Shown here in pieces: positions 6,693-13,560 of a stretch of 14,088 nucleotides of DNA (the first letter of the stretch is position 1; each line of letters starts with the position of its first letter). This DNA is from an uncultured Bacilli bacterium (lineage in GTDB: Bacteria > Bacillota_I > Bacilli_A > RF39 > UBA660). The translations under genes were made by a program, and so were the position numbers. The notes beneath the pieces are model-generated. The model saw only the letters and a list, made by a program, of their open reading frames with translations, searched no databases and had not been told where the DNA came from. The stretch spans positions 1 through 14,088 of the forward strand of contig CANRPZ010000024.1 in assembly GCA_947632625.1 (NCBI GenBank), read 5' to 3'.

Positions 6693-7338
6693 CTCTTGCT
6701 TTTCCAAATAAATTTAATAAATCCAAAAAAATATTAATATAATCTAAATATAGATTTAAAGCATTTATAATACTTAAATTATCTTCTGGTATATCAGATT
6801 GTATTTCGCTTAATCTCTTTAACTTTTGTATGTCATAAGCAGTAAATCCAATAAATATTATTAGGCTTACCACCGTAAGAGCAAGATTAAATGTATCATT
6901 ATTGATAAAAATATTAATAATAAAACAAATTACAATAGCAAATAGTCCCATTAATAAATAAGTTCCCAATTTTGTTAAATCTAATTTTGTAAAATAACCA
7001 ATTAAGCCAAAAACTAAAAATATAACAGAAGCAATTAAGAAAATATATAATATTGAGGTAATTTGGTAAATTACAAAAATAGATGAAAAGGTTAACCCCG
7101 ATACAAAGCTATAAAGTATAAAGAAAATTCTTGCTACATTTTTATTCATCTTTCGCACTCTAGCGGATAGTAAGATTACTAGTATTAACTCCGCAATACA
7201 TAAAACAATATAGATTGGTCCTGAAAAAATATTCAAAAGCATTCTATCATTTGTAGAAACTACATAGCCTGTTAAAAACGTTACTAATAATCCTATAAAC
7301 ATCCAAATAAATGTTTTGCTCATTAATTTATTTGTCAT
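6688..7338 (-). CDS. Bax inhibitor-1 / YccA-YbhL family membrane protein
   Basis: The 216-residue product is an integral membrane protein with about seven hydrophobic segments (for example 8-26, 38-57, 70-90, 92-112, 120-142, 145-165) and charged ends. Length, topology and the late segment VVSLIIFIGFTAYDIQKLK resemble the bacterial BI-1 (TMBIM) family, where a Gly-Thr/Phe-Ala-Tyr-Asp motif lies in the sixth-seventh helix region. Bacterial members are linked to Ca2+/H+ leak or to FtsH control, but no activity can be read from this sequence. I chose ATG 7338 rather than GTG 7347, because the GTG lies inside the AAGGTGAT ribosome binding site. A TATAAT at 7361-7366 probably starts a separate transcript; read-through from ychF is also possible. 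Confidence 0.75.
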   Translation of the reverse strand: MTNKLMSKTFIWMFIGLLVTFLTGYVVSTNDRMLLNIFSGPIYIVLCIAELILVILLSARVRKMNKNVARIFFILYSFVSGLTFSSIFVIYQITSILYIFLIASVIFLVFGLIGYFTKLDLTKLGTYLLMGLFAIVICFIINIFINNDTFNLALTVVSLIIFIGFTAYDIQKLKRLSEIQSDIPEDNLSIINALNLYLDYINIFLDLLNLFGKARD

Positions 7339-7360
7339 AAAAATCACCTTTCTTTAAAAT

Positions 7361-7366
7361 ATTATA
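7361..7366 (-). promoter_or_regulatory. Possible -10 box for the Bax-inhibitor-like gene
   Basis: A perfect TATAAT on the minus strand lies about 22 bases upstream of ATG 7338, just after the ychF stop codon. The -35 region (near GTCTAA at 17-base spacing) is a poor match, so this is a tentative promoter. Confidence 0.4.
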
Positions 7367-7383
7367 CTCTATTTTTAATTTCA

Positions 7384-8484
7384 TTAGACATTAAATCGAA
7401 AGTACACTATATCGCCATCTTGCATTATATAATCCTTGCCTTCTAAATAAAGTTTTCCAGCTTCTTGTACTTTTTTTTCATCTTTTAATTGTTCTAAATC
7501 ATTAAATTTCATTATTTCCGCTTTTATAAAACCTCGTTCAATATCGCTATGAATTAGGCCTGCACACTTTTTGGCATTCGTTCCTTTTTTAAATGTCCAA
7601 GCGCGCACCTCGTCTTTTCCAACAGTAAAAAACGTTTCTAATCCAAGTAAATCATAAGTGGCAAATATTAAACGGTCTAGCCCACTTGCATTAATACCCA
7701 AGTCTTTTAGAAAGGCTACTTTTTCACTTTCTTCTAACTCTGCTAATTGAGATTCAATTTTAGCACACATTACAATAACTCCCGCTTGTTCATTTTTAGC
7801 AAATTCACAAACTTTTTTGGTATATTCATTTTCTCCTAAAACTATATCATCTTCTAAAATATTAGCAACATAGATTAAAGGTTTTAAAGTAATAAAATTA
7901 AAAGGTTTTAGAATTAACTTTTCTTCTTCTTCAAAAGGAACTAAACGCAAAGCCTGATTTTTTTGTAAAGCTTCTTTCGCTTTTTCTAAAGTTTCTACCT
8001 CTTTTAATGCTTCTTTATCTTTCGTTGTCTCTGCTTTTTTAGCAATTTTTTCAATTCGATTTTCGATAATTTCCAAATCCGCTAGTATTAATTCTAAATT
8101 AATGATTTCAATATCACGAATTGGATCGACATCTCCTTCAACATGGATTATATTTTCATCTTTAAAGCAACGGACAACCTCAACAATGGCATCTACCTCT
8201 CTTATATGAGATAAAAATTTATTGCCTAAACCTTCTCCCTTACTTGCTCCTTTTACAAGACCTGCTATATCGGTAAATTCAAATGTAGTTGGTACTAAAT
8301 TATTCGGTATGTATAAGTTTTCTAAAAATTCTAATCTTTTATCCGGTACAGTTACTACACCTACATTGGGATCAATTGTTGCAAACGGATAATTCGCTGC
8401 TAATATATTTTTTTTAGTAATGGCATTAAATAGTGTTGATTTTCCAACATTGGGTAAACCAACAATTCCAGCTTTTAATGACAT
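7384..8484 (-). CDS. ychF: Ribosome-binding ATPase YchF (Obg-like)
   Basis: YchF/OLA1 is a universally conserved TRAFAC ATPase that binds ribosomes and affects stress responses. At 366 residues it has normal length. The P-loop GLPNVGKST is at about 9-17, and the switch II region is DIAGLVKGASKGEGLG at about 72-87. In place of the GTPase NKxD motif it has NILE (in VANILEDD), the substitution that shifts YchF from GTP to ATP. A coiled-coil insertion of about 130-190 follows the family layout, and the C-terminal TGS domain ends with YIMQDGDIVYFRFNV. ATG 8484 has an AGGTGA site. It follows the AbgT-like gene by 20 bases and probably shares its transcript. In B. subtilis the orthologue (yyaF) likewise sits between the parAB region and rpsF. 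Confidence 0.97.
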   Translation of the reverse strand: MSLKAGIVGLPNVGKSTLFNAITKKNILAANYPFATIDPNVGVVTVPDKRLEFLENLYIPNNLVPTTFEFTDIAGLVKGASKGEGLGNKFLSHIREVDAIVEVVRCFKDENIIHVEGDVDPIRDIEIINLELILADLEIIENRIEKIAKKAETTKDKEALKEVETLEKAKEALQKNQALRLVPFEEEEKLILKPFNFITLKPLIYVANILEDDIVLGENEYTKKVCEFAKNEQAGVIVMCAKIESQLAELEESEKVAFLKDLGINASGLDRLIFATYDLLGLETFFTVGKDEVRAWTFKKGTNAKKCAGLIHSDIERGFIKAEIMKFNDLEQLKDEKKVQEAGKLYLEGKDYIMQDGDIVYFRFNV

Positions 8485-8504
8485 AATAATTCACCTCTTG
8501 TTTT

Positions 8505-10049
8505 CTATAGAGTTGGGAATACTCCAATTCCTATTGGCAGTCCTACTATATACCAGACAATTAGAATTGTCAATAATAGAGCAAATGTCATTCCAATATA
8601 AGGAACTTGATATTTCACTGCTTTTAAAAAGTTTACTGGTTGTTTTTTTTGATTGTATTTTTCGAGTAAGGCTAAATAGATTACAAAATAAGCAAATAAA
8701 GGTGTGATACCTAACGTAATACATTCTCCAAAGCGGAAAATAATTTGGGTAAATTCAGGAGAAATCCCTGCATTCATAAAAACAGGAACAGCAACTCCGG
8801 ATAAAATTGTCCAACGATTAATAGAAGATGGTACAAAAATAGTTGCTATCGCACTTATAAGAAAAAGCAAAATGATTAAAGGAATGGCTGTAAAAGTTGT
8901 ATTATTTATAAGTGAAGATAAAGCTGTAACAATTACATTACCAATATTCGTATATTTAAAAACATTAATTAGTATTGATGCAAATAGTATTAATACTAAA
9001 ATACGACCGATTCCATCTAATGAATGTCCTAAATCATCGCATAATTCATGATGATTTTTTATCGTTTTAGCACCAATTCCATAAAATAAACCTATTAAAA
9101 TCATACCAAAGGTAATAATAAATACAAAGCCACTACTAAAGAAAGAATTATAACTGAATAATTTATCTATATAAAATGTTTGGCTGTTATCCAAAAACTT
9201 ACCTGAAAAAGGAAGCCCTGGAATAATGTTATATAAGAAAATAATAAAGTAAGCACAAAAAGCTAAAAAGGATAAGGCTAATCCCTTTTTTTGTTTGCTA
9301 TTAAGGGTTACCTCGGATTCTAATTCTTCTTCGGGAAATTCATATTTATCTAACTTATAAACAAGATACTTTTCGGTAATTTGGGTAATAAGAAAAGCTA
9401 GGGCAAATACAGTAACAAACATAATAAAGACAAAACTAGTCGTTTCAATTAAATAGTTGGCATCTAGAACATGGGCCGCTAGGGTAGTTAAAGAAACTAA
9501 AGAAGAATCAATACTCGTAAAAATTATATTTATTCCATATCCACATGTTAATCCAGCAAAGGAAGCAATAAGTCCTAAATTCGGATTTCTTTTTCCTATT
9601 TCAAAAAGAATTGCACTTAAAGGTAGCATGATAATAAAAGATAAATCTCCTATCATTCCTAATAAGATGCAAATAAGAACCAATACAAAAGTTACATTTA
9701 TTTTTTTAGCATTTTTAGTTAATAAAGTAAATACAACTTTTAAAAATCCACTTTTTTCCATTACACTTATTCCAATTAATATAATGATAAAACTACTTAA
9801 TGGAGCAAATGACATAAAATTAGATATCGTACTTGTAAAAATGTACTTAAGTCCTCTTAAACTAAATAAAGAATTTATCTCGGCAATATAGGTATTGTAT
9901 TCTAATGAAGAGGTACTAATTATTCTAGAGGTTGCTTGAACTCCTAGCGCACTTAAAATTCCACTTAAAACAATTGTTATTCCTATCATAATTAAGAGAC
10001 TCATAATAGGATGAAGCGTTAGTTTTTCTTTTATTTTATTTACATTCAT
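8505..10049 (-). CDS. AbgT-family transporter
   Basis: This is a polytopic inner-membrane transporter of about 514 residues with roughly a dozen hydrophobic segments. The hallmark AbgT C-terminal region is present: VPSSINRWTILSGVAVPVFM, then GISPEFTQIIFRFGEC and LGITPLFAYFVIYLAL, and an N-terminal ILSALGVQA-type segment. Members were first linked to uptake of p-aminobenzoyl-glutamate, a folate breakdown product, in E. coli (AbgT), and others (MtrF, YdaH) to antimetabolite efflux. Substrate and direction cannot be read here. I prefer ATG 10049, four bases after a GGTGAT ribosome binding site, over GTG 10058, which lies within that site. It overlaps the end of the DUF951 gene by 14 bases, so the two are probably translationally coupled. 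Confidence 0.88.
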   Translation of the reverse strand: MNVNKIKEKLTLHPIMSLLIMIGITIVLSGILSALGVQATSRIISTSSLEYNTYIAEINSLFSLRGLKYIFTSTISNFMSFAPLSSFIIILIGISVMEKSGFLKVVFTLLTKNAKKINVTFVLVLICILLGMIGDLSFIIMLPLSAILFEIGKRNPNLGLIASFAGLTCGYGINIIFTSIDSSLVSLTTLAAHVLDANYLIETTSFVFIMFVTVFALAFLITQITEKYLVYKLDKYEFPEEELESEVTLNSKQKKGLALSFLAFCAYFIIFLYNIIPGLPFSGKFLDNSQTFYIDKLFSYNSFFSSGFVFIITFGMILIGLFYGIGAKTIKNHHELCDDLGHSLDGIGRILVLILFASILINVFKYTNIGNVIVTALSSLINNTTFTAIPLIILLFLISAIATIFVPSSINRWTILSGVAVPVFMNAGISPEFTQIIFRFGECITLGITPLFAYFVIYLALLEKYNQKKQPVNFLKAVKYQVPYIGMTFALLLTILIVWYIVGLPIGIGVFPTL

Positions 10050-10236
10050 TTGTATCACCCAATACTTTTTTTAACTTTTTTTGAAATTCTAGACGATCCA
10101 TCATAATTTGGCGCCCACAATGTATACATTTAATTTTTATATCCACACCAATTCTTGTAATAATCCAAAGATTTGTTTTACAGGCGTGGGGTTTTTTCAT
10201 GATAACGGTATCATTTAGTTTATACTCTTTGTTCAT
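10036..10236 (-). CDS. DUF951 small zinc-ribbon-like protein
   Basis: A 66-residue protein of the DUF951 family (B. subtilis YyzM type), recognised from MKKPHACKTNLWIITRIG, IKIKCIHCGRQIMMDR and the basic helix FQKKLKK. The Cys in the PHAC segment and the CIHC pair look like metal ligands, suggesting a small zinc-bound beta protein, possibly nucleic-acid binding; its function is unknown. ATG 10236 has a GAGGTG site, overlapping the end of the mscS-like gene by 17 bases. The family is typically found near parB, mscS and ychF in Firmicutes, which matches this context. Confidence 0.88.
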   Translation of the reverse strand: MNKEYKLNDTVIMKKPHACKTNLWIITRIGVDIKIKCIHCGRQIMMDRLEFQKKLKKVLGDTNECK

Positions 10237-11035
10237 GATGCACCTCGATTTGTGTATATGGTATTTTTATTTTGTCTTTATCATAAATATCTTTAATTAT
10301 TTTTAAAGCATCTCTTCTGACTTGCCATTGCTTTTCTTGCGTGCAATAAAAACAAATCGTGTATTTTACAGAACTATCGGATAATTCAGAGACGCCTAAA
10401 TATTCCGGCTCTTTTTTTACATCCGGTATTTTTTTTATTTCTGCAAGGATTTTTGTAATTGTCTTTTCTACCTTACTTATTTTTTCTTCATAAGCAGTAG
10501 GAATATCGATAAATATTTTGGCTAATTCTTGACTGATATTAATCACTTGATCTATATTACGATTCGAAATCACTAATACCTCTCCATTAAAATTTTTAAT
10601 TTTTGTGGTTTTTAACCCCAATTCTAAAATTTCTCCGGTAAATCCATTATAGGTAACAATATCTCCTACAACAAAGAAATTATCCATAATAATCGTAATT
10701 CCACTTATGAAATCTTTTATTGTATCTTGTAGGGCTAGACCAAGTACTGCTCCAACAATTCCTAAACTGGCAATTAAGGCTTTTGTATCTACACCATACA
10801 AATTTAAAATAGCAAGTACTAATAAAATATAAATAACATATTTTAAAATATTAGAAATTAAATTAACAATGGTTTTTCTTTTCTTTTTTTCGTAATCATT
10901 TTTTCCAGAATTGATTACTTTTTGAATTAAAAATTGACCAAAATAGTAAGAGATAATTCCTAAAAATAGAATAATAGCCAAACCATACACTTGTTTTTTT
11001 GATAAAAAACTAAATACCCCTTTTACCATTTCCAT
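10220..11035 (-). CDS. Small-conductance mechanosensitive channel (MscS family)
   Basis: A 271-residue protein of about the size of E. coli MscS, expected to form a heptameric membrane channel that releases solutes under hypo-osmotic tension. Transmembrane helices lie at about 16-36, 60-83 and 86-113. The last is the pore helix, rich in Gly/Ala (LGIVGAVLGLALQDTIKDF), and is followed by the beta domain signature (VVGDIVTYNGFTGEILELGL, then LVISN at about residues 156-160). A C-terminal alpha/beta domain ends in PYTQIEVHHEQ. Its ATG follows the parB TAG directly, with the AGGTGAT ribosome binding site inside the end of parB. The parB-mscS-DUF951-ychF order is a recurring Firmicutes arrangement. 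Confidence 0.93.
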   Translation of the reverse strand: MEMVKGVFSFLSKKQVYGLAIILFLGIISYYFGQFLIQKVINSGKNDYEKKKRKTIVNLISNILKYVIYILLVLAILNLYGVDTKALIASLGIVGAVLGLALQDTIKDFISGITIIMDNFFVVGDIVTYNGFTGEILELGLKTTKIKNFNGEVLVISNRNIDQVINISQELAKIFIDIPTAYEEKISKVEKTITKILAEIKKIPDVKKEPEYLGVSELSDSSVKYTICFYCTQEKQWQVRRDALKIIKDIYDKDKIKIPYTQIEVHHEQRV

Positions 11036-11926
11036 CTAATCACCTGTTATTTCTATTCCTAAAATTTCTAGTATTCTTTCTAAATCCTTTTCCCTATCAA
11101 ATGGAATTTCAATTTTATGATCTTTAATTTTTACTCTTGCGCCAACTTTTTCACACATAACTTTTTCATATATAGAATAAAGACTATTTGGTTCTTCATT
11201 TTTTCGAGTAATTTTATTCTTTTTTTCTAAATGACTATCTGAAATCATTTTTTCTATTTCACGAACACTTAAGCTATCTTTTACTATTCTATCTGCAAGA
11301 GAATTAATTTTTGCCTCATCACTTAATTTACTAAGGGCACGAGCATGTCCCATACTAATTTTATTTTCTTCCACTAATTTTTTAGTAGCATCTGGTAATT
11401 TAAGTAAACCTAAAATATTGGTTACATAGCTTCTACTTTTGCCAAATTTATGAGCAAATTCTTCTTGTGTCATATTATTTAAATGAATAATATTTTCATA
11501 GGCAAGCGCTTCATCAATTGGATTTAAGTTCTCTCTTTGGATATTTTCAATGAGCGCAATTTCCATCATTTCTTGATCGTCAAATTCTTTAATAATAGCG
11601 GGAATTGTTTCTAATCCTGCGACACGTGCAGCTTTTGTACGTCTTTCTCCAGCGATTAATTCATACCCTTTTAAAGATTTTTTTACAATAATAGGTTGAA
11701 CAATTCCATATTCCTTAATACTTTCAGCAAGTTCCTTTATACTTTCTTCGTTAAAAGTTTTACGAGGTTGATAGGGATTGCTACGTATTTCATTTAAGGG
11801 AATATCCACTATATCATTTCTTTTTGCTGTGTTCACAATTTCTTTTTCAAAGTTATCAAAATCAATAACCTCATTTGAAAATAATTGTTCTAATCCTTTT
11901 CCTAAAGCCTTTCTTTTAGTTTCCAT
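11036..11926 (-). CDS. parB: Chromosome partitioning protein ParB (Spo0J family)
   Basis: ParB is the CTPase clamp that loads at parS sites near the replication origin and, with ParA and SMC, segregates the chromosome. The 296-residue product has the family plan. It starts with LGKGLEQLF (8-16, the ParA-stimulating N-terminus). The CTP-binding ParB/Srx domain includes NPYQPRKTF (50-58) and GERRTKAA (93-100), followed by ENIQRENLNPIDEA (127-140). A helix-turn-helix (TQEEFAHKFGKSRSYVTNIL, 153-172) and a C-terminal dimerisation domain complete it. It overlaps the end of parA by 11 bases, indicating coupled translation. It could be the paralogue Noc, but the N-terminal motif and the partnership with parA favour ParB. 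Confidence 0.95.
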   Translation of the reverse strand: METKRKALGKGLEQLFSNEVIDFDNFEKEIVNTAKRNDIVDIPLNEIRSNPYQPRKTFNEESIKELAESIKEYGIVQPIIVKKSLKGYELIAGERRTKAARVAGLETIPAIIKEFDDQEMMEIALIENIQRENLNPIDEALAYENIIHLNNMTQEEFAHKFGKSRSYVTNILGLLKLPDATKKLVEENKISMGHARALSKLSDEAKINSLADRIVKDSLSVREIEKMISDSHLEKKNKITRKNEEPNSLYSIYEKVMCEKVGARVKIKDHKIEIPFDREKDLERILEILGIEITGD

Positions 11927-12701
11927 CTCTATTAATCACTTCCTTTGCTAAATTGGCATATGCAAGCGTTGCTCGGCTTGTTGGGTCATATGCGTTTACG
12001 GGTTTTCCATGACTTGGTGCTTCAACTAGTCTTACAAGTCTTGGAATTATCGTATTAAATACTTTATTTTTAAAATACTTTCTAACCTCTTCCATTACCT
12101 CTAATCCAATATTTGTTCGTCCATCTAACATTGTTAATAATACGCCTTCAATTCGCAAGCTTGGATTCATACTTGATTGAACTAAAATAATAGAATTTAA
12201 TAATTGATTAATCCCTTCTAGTGCATAATATTCACATTGAACTGGGATAATCACTGAATCACTAGCAACTAAAGCATTCATTGTAGAAACACCTAAAGAA
12301 GGTTGGCAATCAATCAAAATATAATCATAATTTTCTTTTATTTCCTCAATTTTTAAACGTAATTGTTCATTTTGTCTAAAAGTTTTATCCTCTAACATTT
12401 TTTTTACAAATTCAACCTCAACACCAGCCAAATTAATGGTAGAAGGAATAATGGATAAGTTTTTAAATTTGGTTTTTATAATTGCTTTTTTAATAGAGCA
12501 AGCACCAGTTATGACATCGTAAATATCATTTTCAAAGTCGCTTGTGTTTAGACCAAGTCCGCTAGAAGCATTCCCTTGGGAATCTAAATCAATAATTAAG
12601 GTTTTTTTACCTTCTGTTCCTAATGCAGCAGCAAGATTTATACTTGTGGTAGTTTTACCAACTCCACCTTTTTGATTTACGATTGAGATAACTTTTGCCA
12701 T
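11916..12701 (-). CDS. parA: Chromosome partitioning ATPase ParA (Soj family)
   Basis: ParA/Soj is a deviant Walker ATPase that binds DNA as an ATP dimer and, with ParB, moves origins and influences DnaA. The 261-residue product starts directly with the ATPase fold (Soj-type, without an N-terminal DNA-binding extension). The deviant Walker A is KGGVGKTT at residues 11-18, with the signature Lys11. The A' motif is IIDLDSQGN at about 38-46, and the Walker B region DCQPSLG is at about 131-137. ATG 12701 has an AAGGATGG site and a promoter upstream. It is co-transcribed with parB. Confidence 0.96.
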   Translation of the reverse strand: MAKVISIVNQKGGVGKTTTSINLAAALGTEGKKTLIIDLDSQGNASSGLGLNTSDFENDIYDVITGACSIKKAIIKTKFKNLSIIPSTINLAGVEVEFVKKMLEDKTFRQNEQLRLKIEEIKENYDYILIDCQPSLGVSTMNALVASDSVIIPVQCEYYALEGINQLLNSIILVQSSMNPSLRIEGVLLTMLDGRTNIGLEVMEEVRKYFKNKVFNTIIPRLVRLVEAPSHGKPVNAYDPTSRATLAYANLAKEVINRDGN

Positions 12702-12737
12702 ACTACCATCCTTCTTAATTTTTTAGTTACTAGAAAT

Positions 12738-12766
12738 ATTTTAACACAATAAATATTATTTGTCTT
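12738..12766 (-). promoter_or_regulatory. Promoter of the parAB operon
   Basis: On the minus strand a -35 AAGACA (12761-12766), a 17-base spacer and a -10 TAAAAT (12738-12743) with an upstream TGT (extended -10) precede parA by about 35 bases. It starts just after the stop codon of the preceding gene, which has no visible terminator, so some read-through into parAB is likely. Confidence 0.6.
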
Positions 12767-12779
12767 TATAAAAACTAAA

Positions 12780-13253
12780 CTATTTTTTTACAAGAGAAAG
12801 AATATCCTGTATTTCCTCTTTACTAAATAGTCCTATTCTTTTTAAAATTTGGATAATCTCTTTTTCTGTCGTGCAAAAAAGCAAAGCTGCAATTAAAAGA
12901 ATTTGTGGCTTATTTTTTAAATGTTCTTTTGAAAAAGGAATATAAATTTCCCAAAAGCACGGTATAAGTAAAGTATAGTAAGATTCTACTTGTCGATAAC
13001 TTAAGTTAATATAAAATTTTTTGGATTCTTTTAATATTTTTTTTGTATCTATAACTAAAATGCTTAATATTTTTTCCGTATTAATCATAAGTATTATTTC
13101 AATTGTTATATCGTATGTCTGCGCTTGCTCACTTTTTAATGCATAACTATTTGTTAACCCAAAAAAATTTAATAATATTTGATCCAGTTTTTTTCGATAT
13201 TCCATTTTTTGGAATATTTTAGTAAATTTTTCAATTGTTATTAGCTTTTGCAT
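12780..13253 (-). CDS. Unrecognised small protein upstream of parA
   Basis: I do not recognise this 157-residue protein. The start is ATG 13253 (MQKLITIEKFTKIF), chosen because AAAGGAA lies 7 bases upstream and a promoter precedes it. The longer frame back to 13352 would run through that promoter. The sequence is Ile/Lys/Leu-rich with no signal peptide or clear membrane helix. It has an N-terminal helical part, a central beta-rich stretch (YDITIEIILMI at about 47-57, then LVIDTKK at about 66-72), and a helical C-terminus (TEKEIIQILKRIGLFSKEEI). The Asp48 plus Asp69-x-Lys71 pattern loosely recalls a PD-(D/E)xK nuclease core, but the match is too weak for a call. It lies between the putative DGR target gene and parA and ends in TAG. 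Confidence 0.65.
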   Translation of the reverse strand: MQKLITIEKFTKIFQKMEYRKKLDQILLNFFGLTNSYALKSEQAQTYDITIEIILMINTEKILSILVIDTKKILKESKKFYINLSYRQVESYYTLLIPCFWEIYIPFSKEHLKNKPQILLIAALLFCTTEKEIIQILKRIGLFSKEEIQDILSLVKK

Positions 13254-13279
13254 ATTCAATTCCTTTCTATAGTATCCCA

Positions 13280-13308
13280 AATATACCAAAGAAAAAATGG
13301 AATTACAA
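13280..13308 (-). promoter_or_regulatory. Promoter of the small unknown gene
   Basis: On the minus strand a -35 TTGTAA (13303-13308), a 17-base spacer and a -10 TATATT (13280-13285) lie about 27 bases upstream of ATG 13253. This position supports the shorter start for the gene. Confidence 0.6.
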
Positions 13309-13356
13309 ATCACTAATTTTGACATTTTACTTAAACTTTTTGCTAAAAACAAACGA

Positions 13357-13391
13357 AAAAAAGATTATTCTATGTCAAAATAATCTTTTTT
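13357..13391 (-). terminator. Perfect 13-bp inverted repeat, bidirectional terminator
   Basis: AAAAAAGATTATT (13357-13369) and its exact complement (13379-13391) enclose a 9-base loop, with A/T runs at both outer ends. It lies 38 bases beyond the stop codon of the putative DGR target gene. It most simply terminates that gene. DGR variable repeats are also often followed by an inverted repeat that aids retrohoming, so a second role is possible. Confidence 0.7.
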
Positions 13392-13429
13392 ACCCTATAA
13401 TTTAATTTTTTTATAAAACGAAAAAATTT

Positions 13430-13560
13430 TTAGAAGGCAAGAGCAAGGCGAAAAGCAAGGTACGTGTACGCCTCACCCGTGCTGCGACTGAAAGTGAAGA
13501 CACCGCTTCCAAACCCGCGATCGTAATCGCCACCACGTGCGAACCAAGGACGGCCAGTCA
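13430..13560 (-). other. Putative DGR variable repeat (VR)
   Basis: The last ~43 codons differ sharply in composition. From 13431 to 13560 the segment is about 57% GC (74/130) with only 16 adenines on the coding strand (12%). The adjacent 130 bases of the same gene (13561-13690) are about 39% GC with 49 adenines (38%). Adenine depletion on the coding strand is what adenine-directed mutagenic retrohoming leaves behind. The coded protein has the RGG / GVF-F / FR-AL frame that flanks diversified residues in DGR lectin folds. The final 29 bases before the stop codon's adenines contain no A, as expected for an invariant initiation region. No template repeat is present in the window for a direct test. 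Confidence 0.7.

Noticed and set aside
9457..9891. Plus-strand open frame opposite the AbgT-family gene
   Set aside because: It lies wholly inside a well-identified transporter gene on the other strand and shows no family features.
11618..11633. parS-like 16-mer with CACGTG core inside parB
   Set aside because: Only about 10 of 16 positions match the TGTTTCACGTGAAACA consensus and the half-sites are not symmetrical, so it is most likely a chance match in coding sequence.
12702..12779. Possible replication origin next to parAB
   Set aside because: No DnaA boxes (TTATCCACA or close variants) or AT-rich repeat cluster were seen; the spacer is fully used by the parA promoter and leader.
13254..13352. 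N-terminal extension of the small unknown protein to 13352
   Set aside because: The extension would contain the promoter and ribosome binding site, while the start at 13253 has AAAGGAA at good spacing.
13373..13401. Possible plus-strand promoter (TATAAT at 13396-13401) reading antisense into the variable repeat
   Set aside because: The matching -35 at 17 bases (TGTCAA) is poor and lies in the terminator loop; AT-rich DNA gives many TATAAT matches.
13532..13540. Second CACGTG core in the putative variable repeat
   Set aside because: The flanks do not resemble parS; the GC-rich motif is explained by the unusual composition of this segment.
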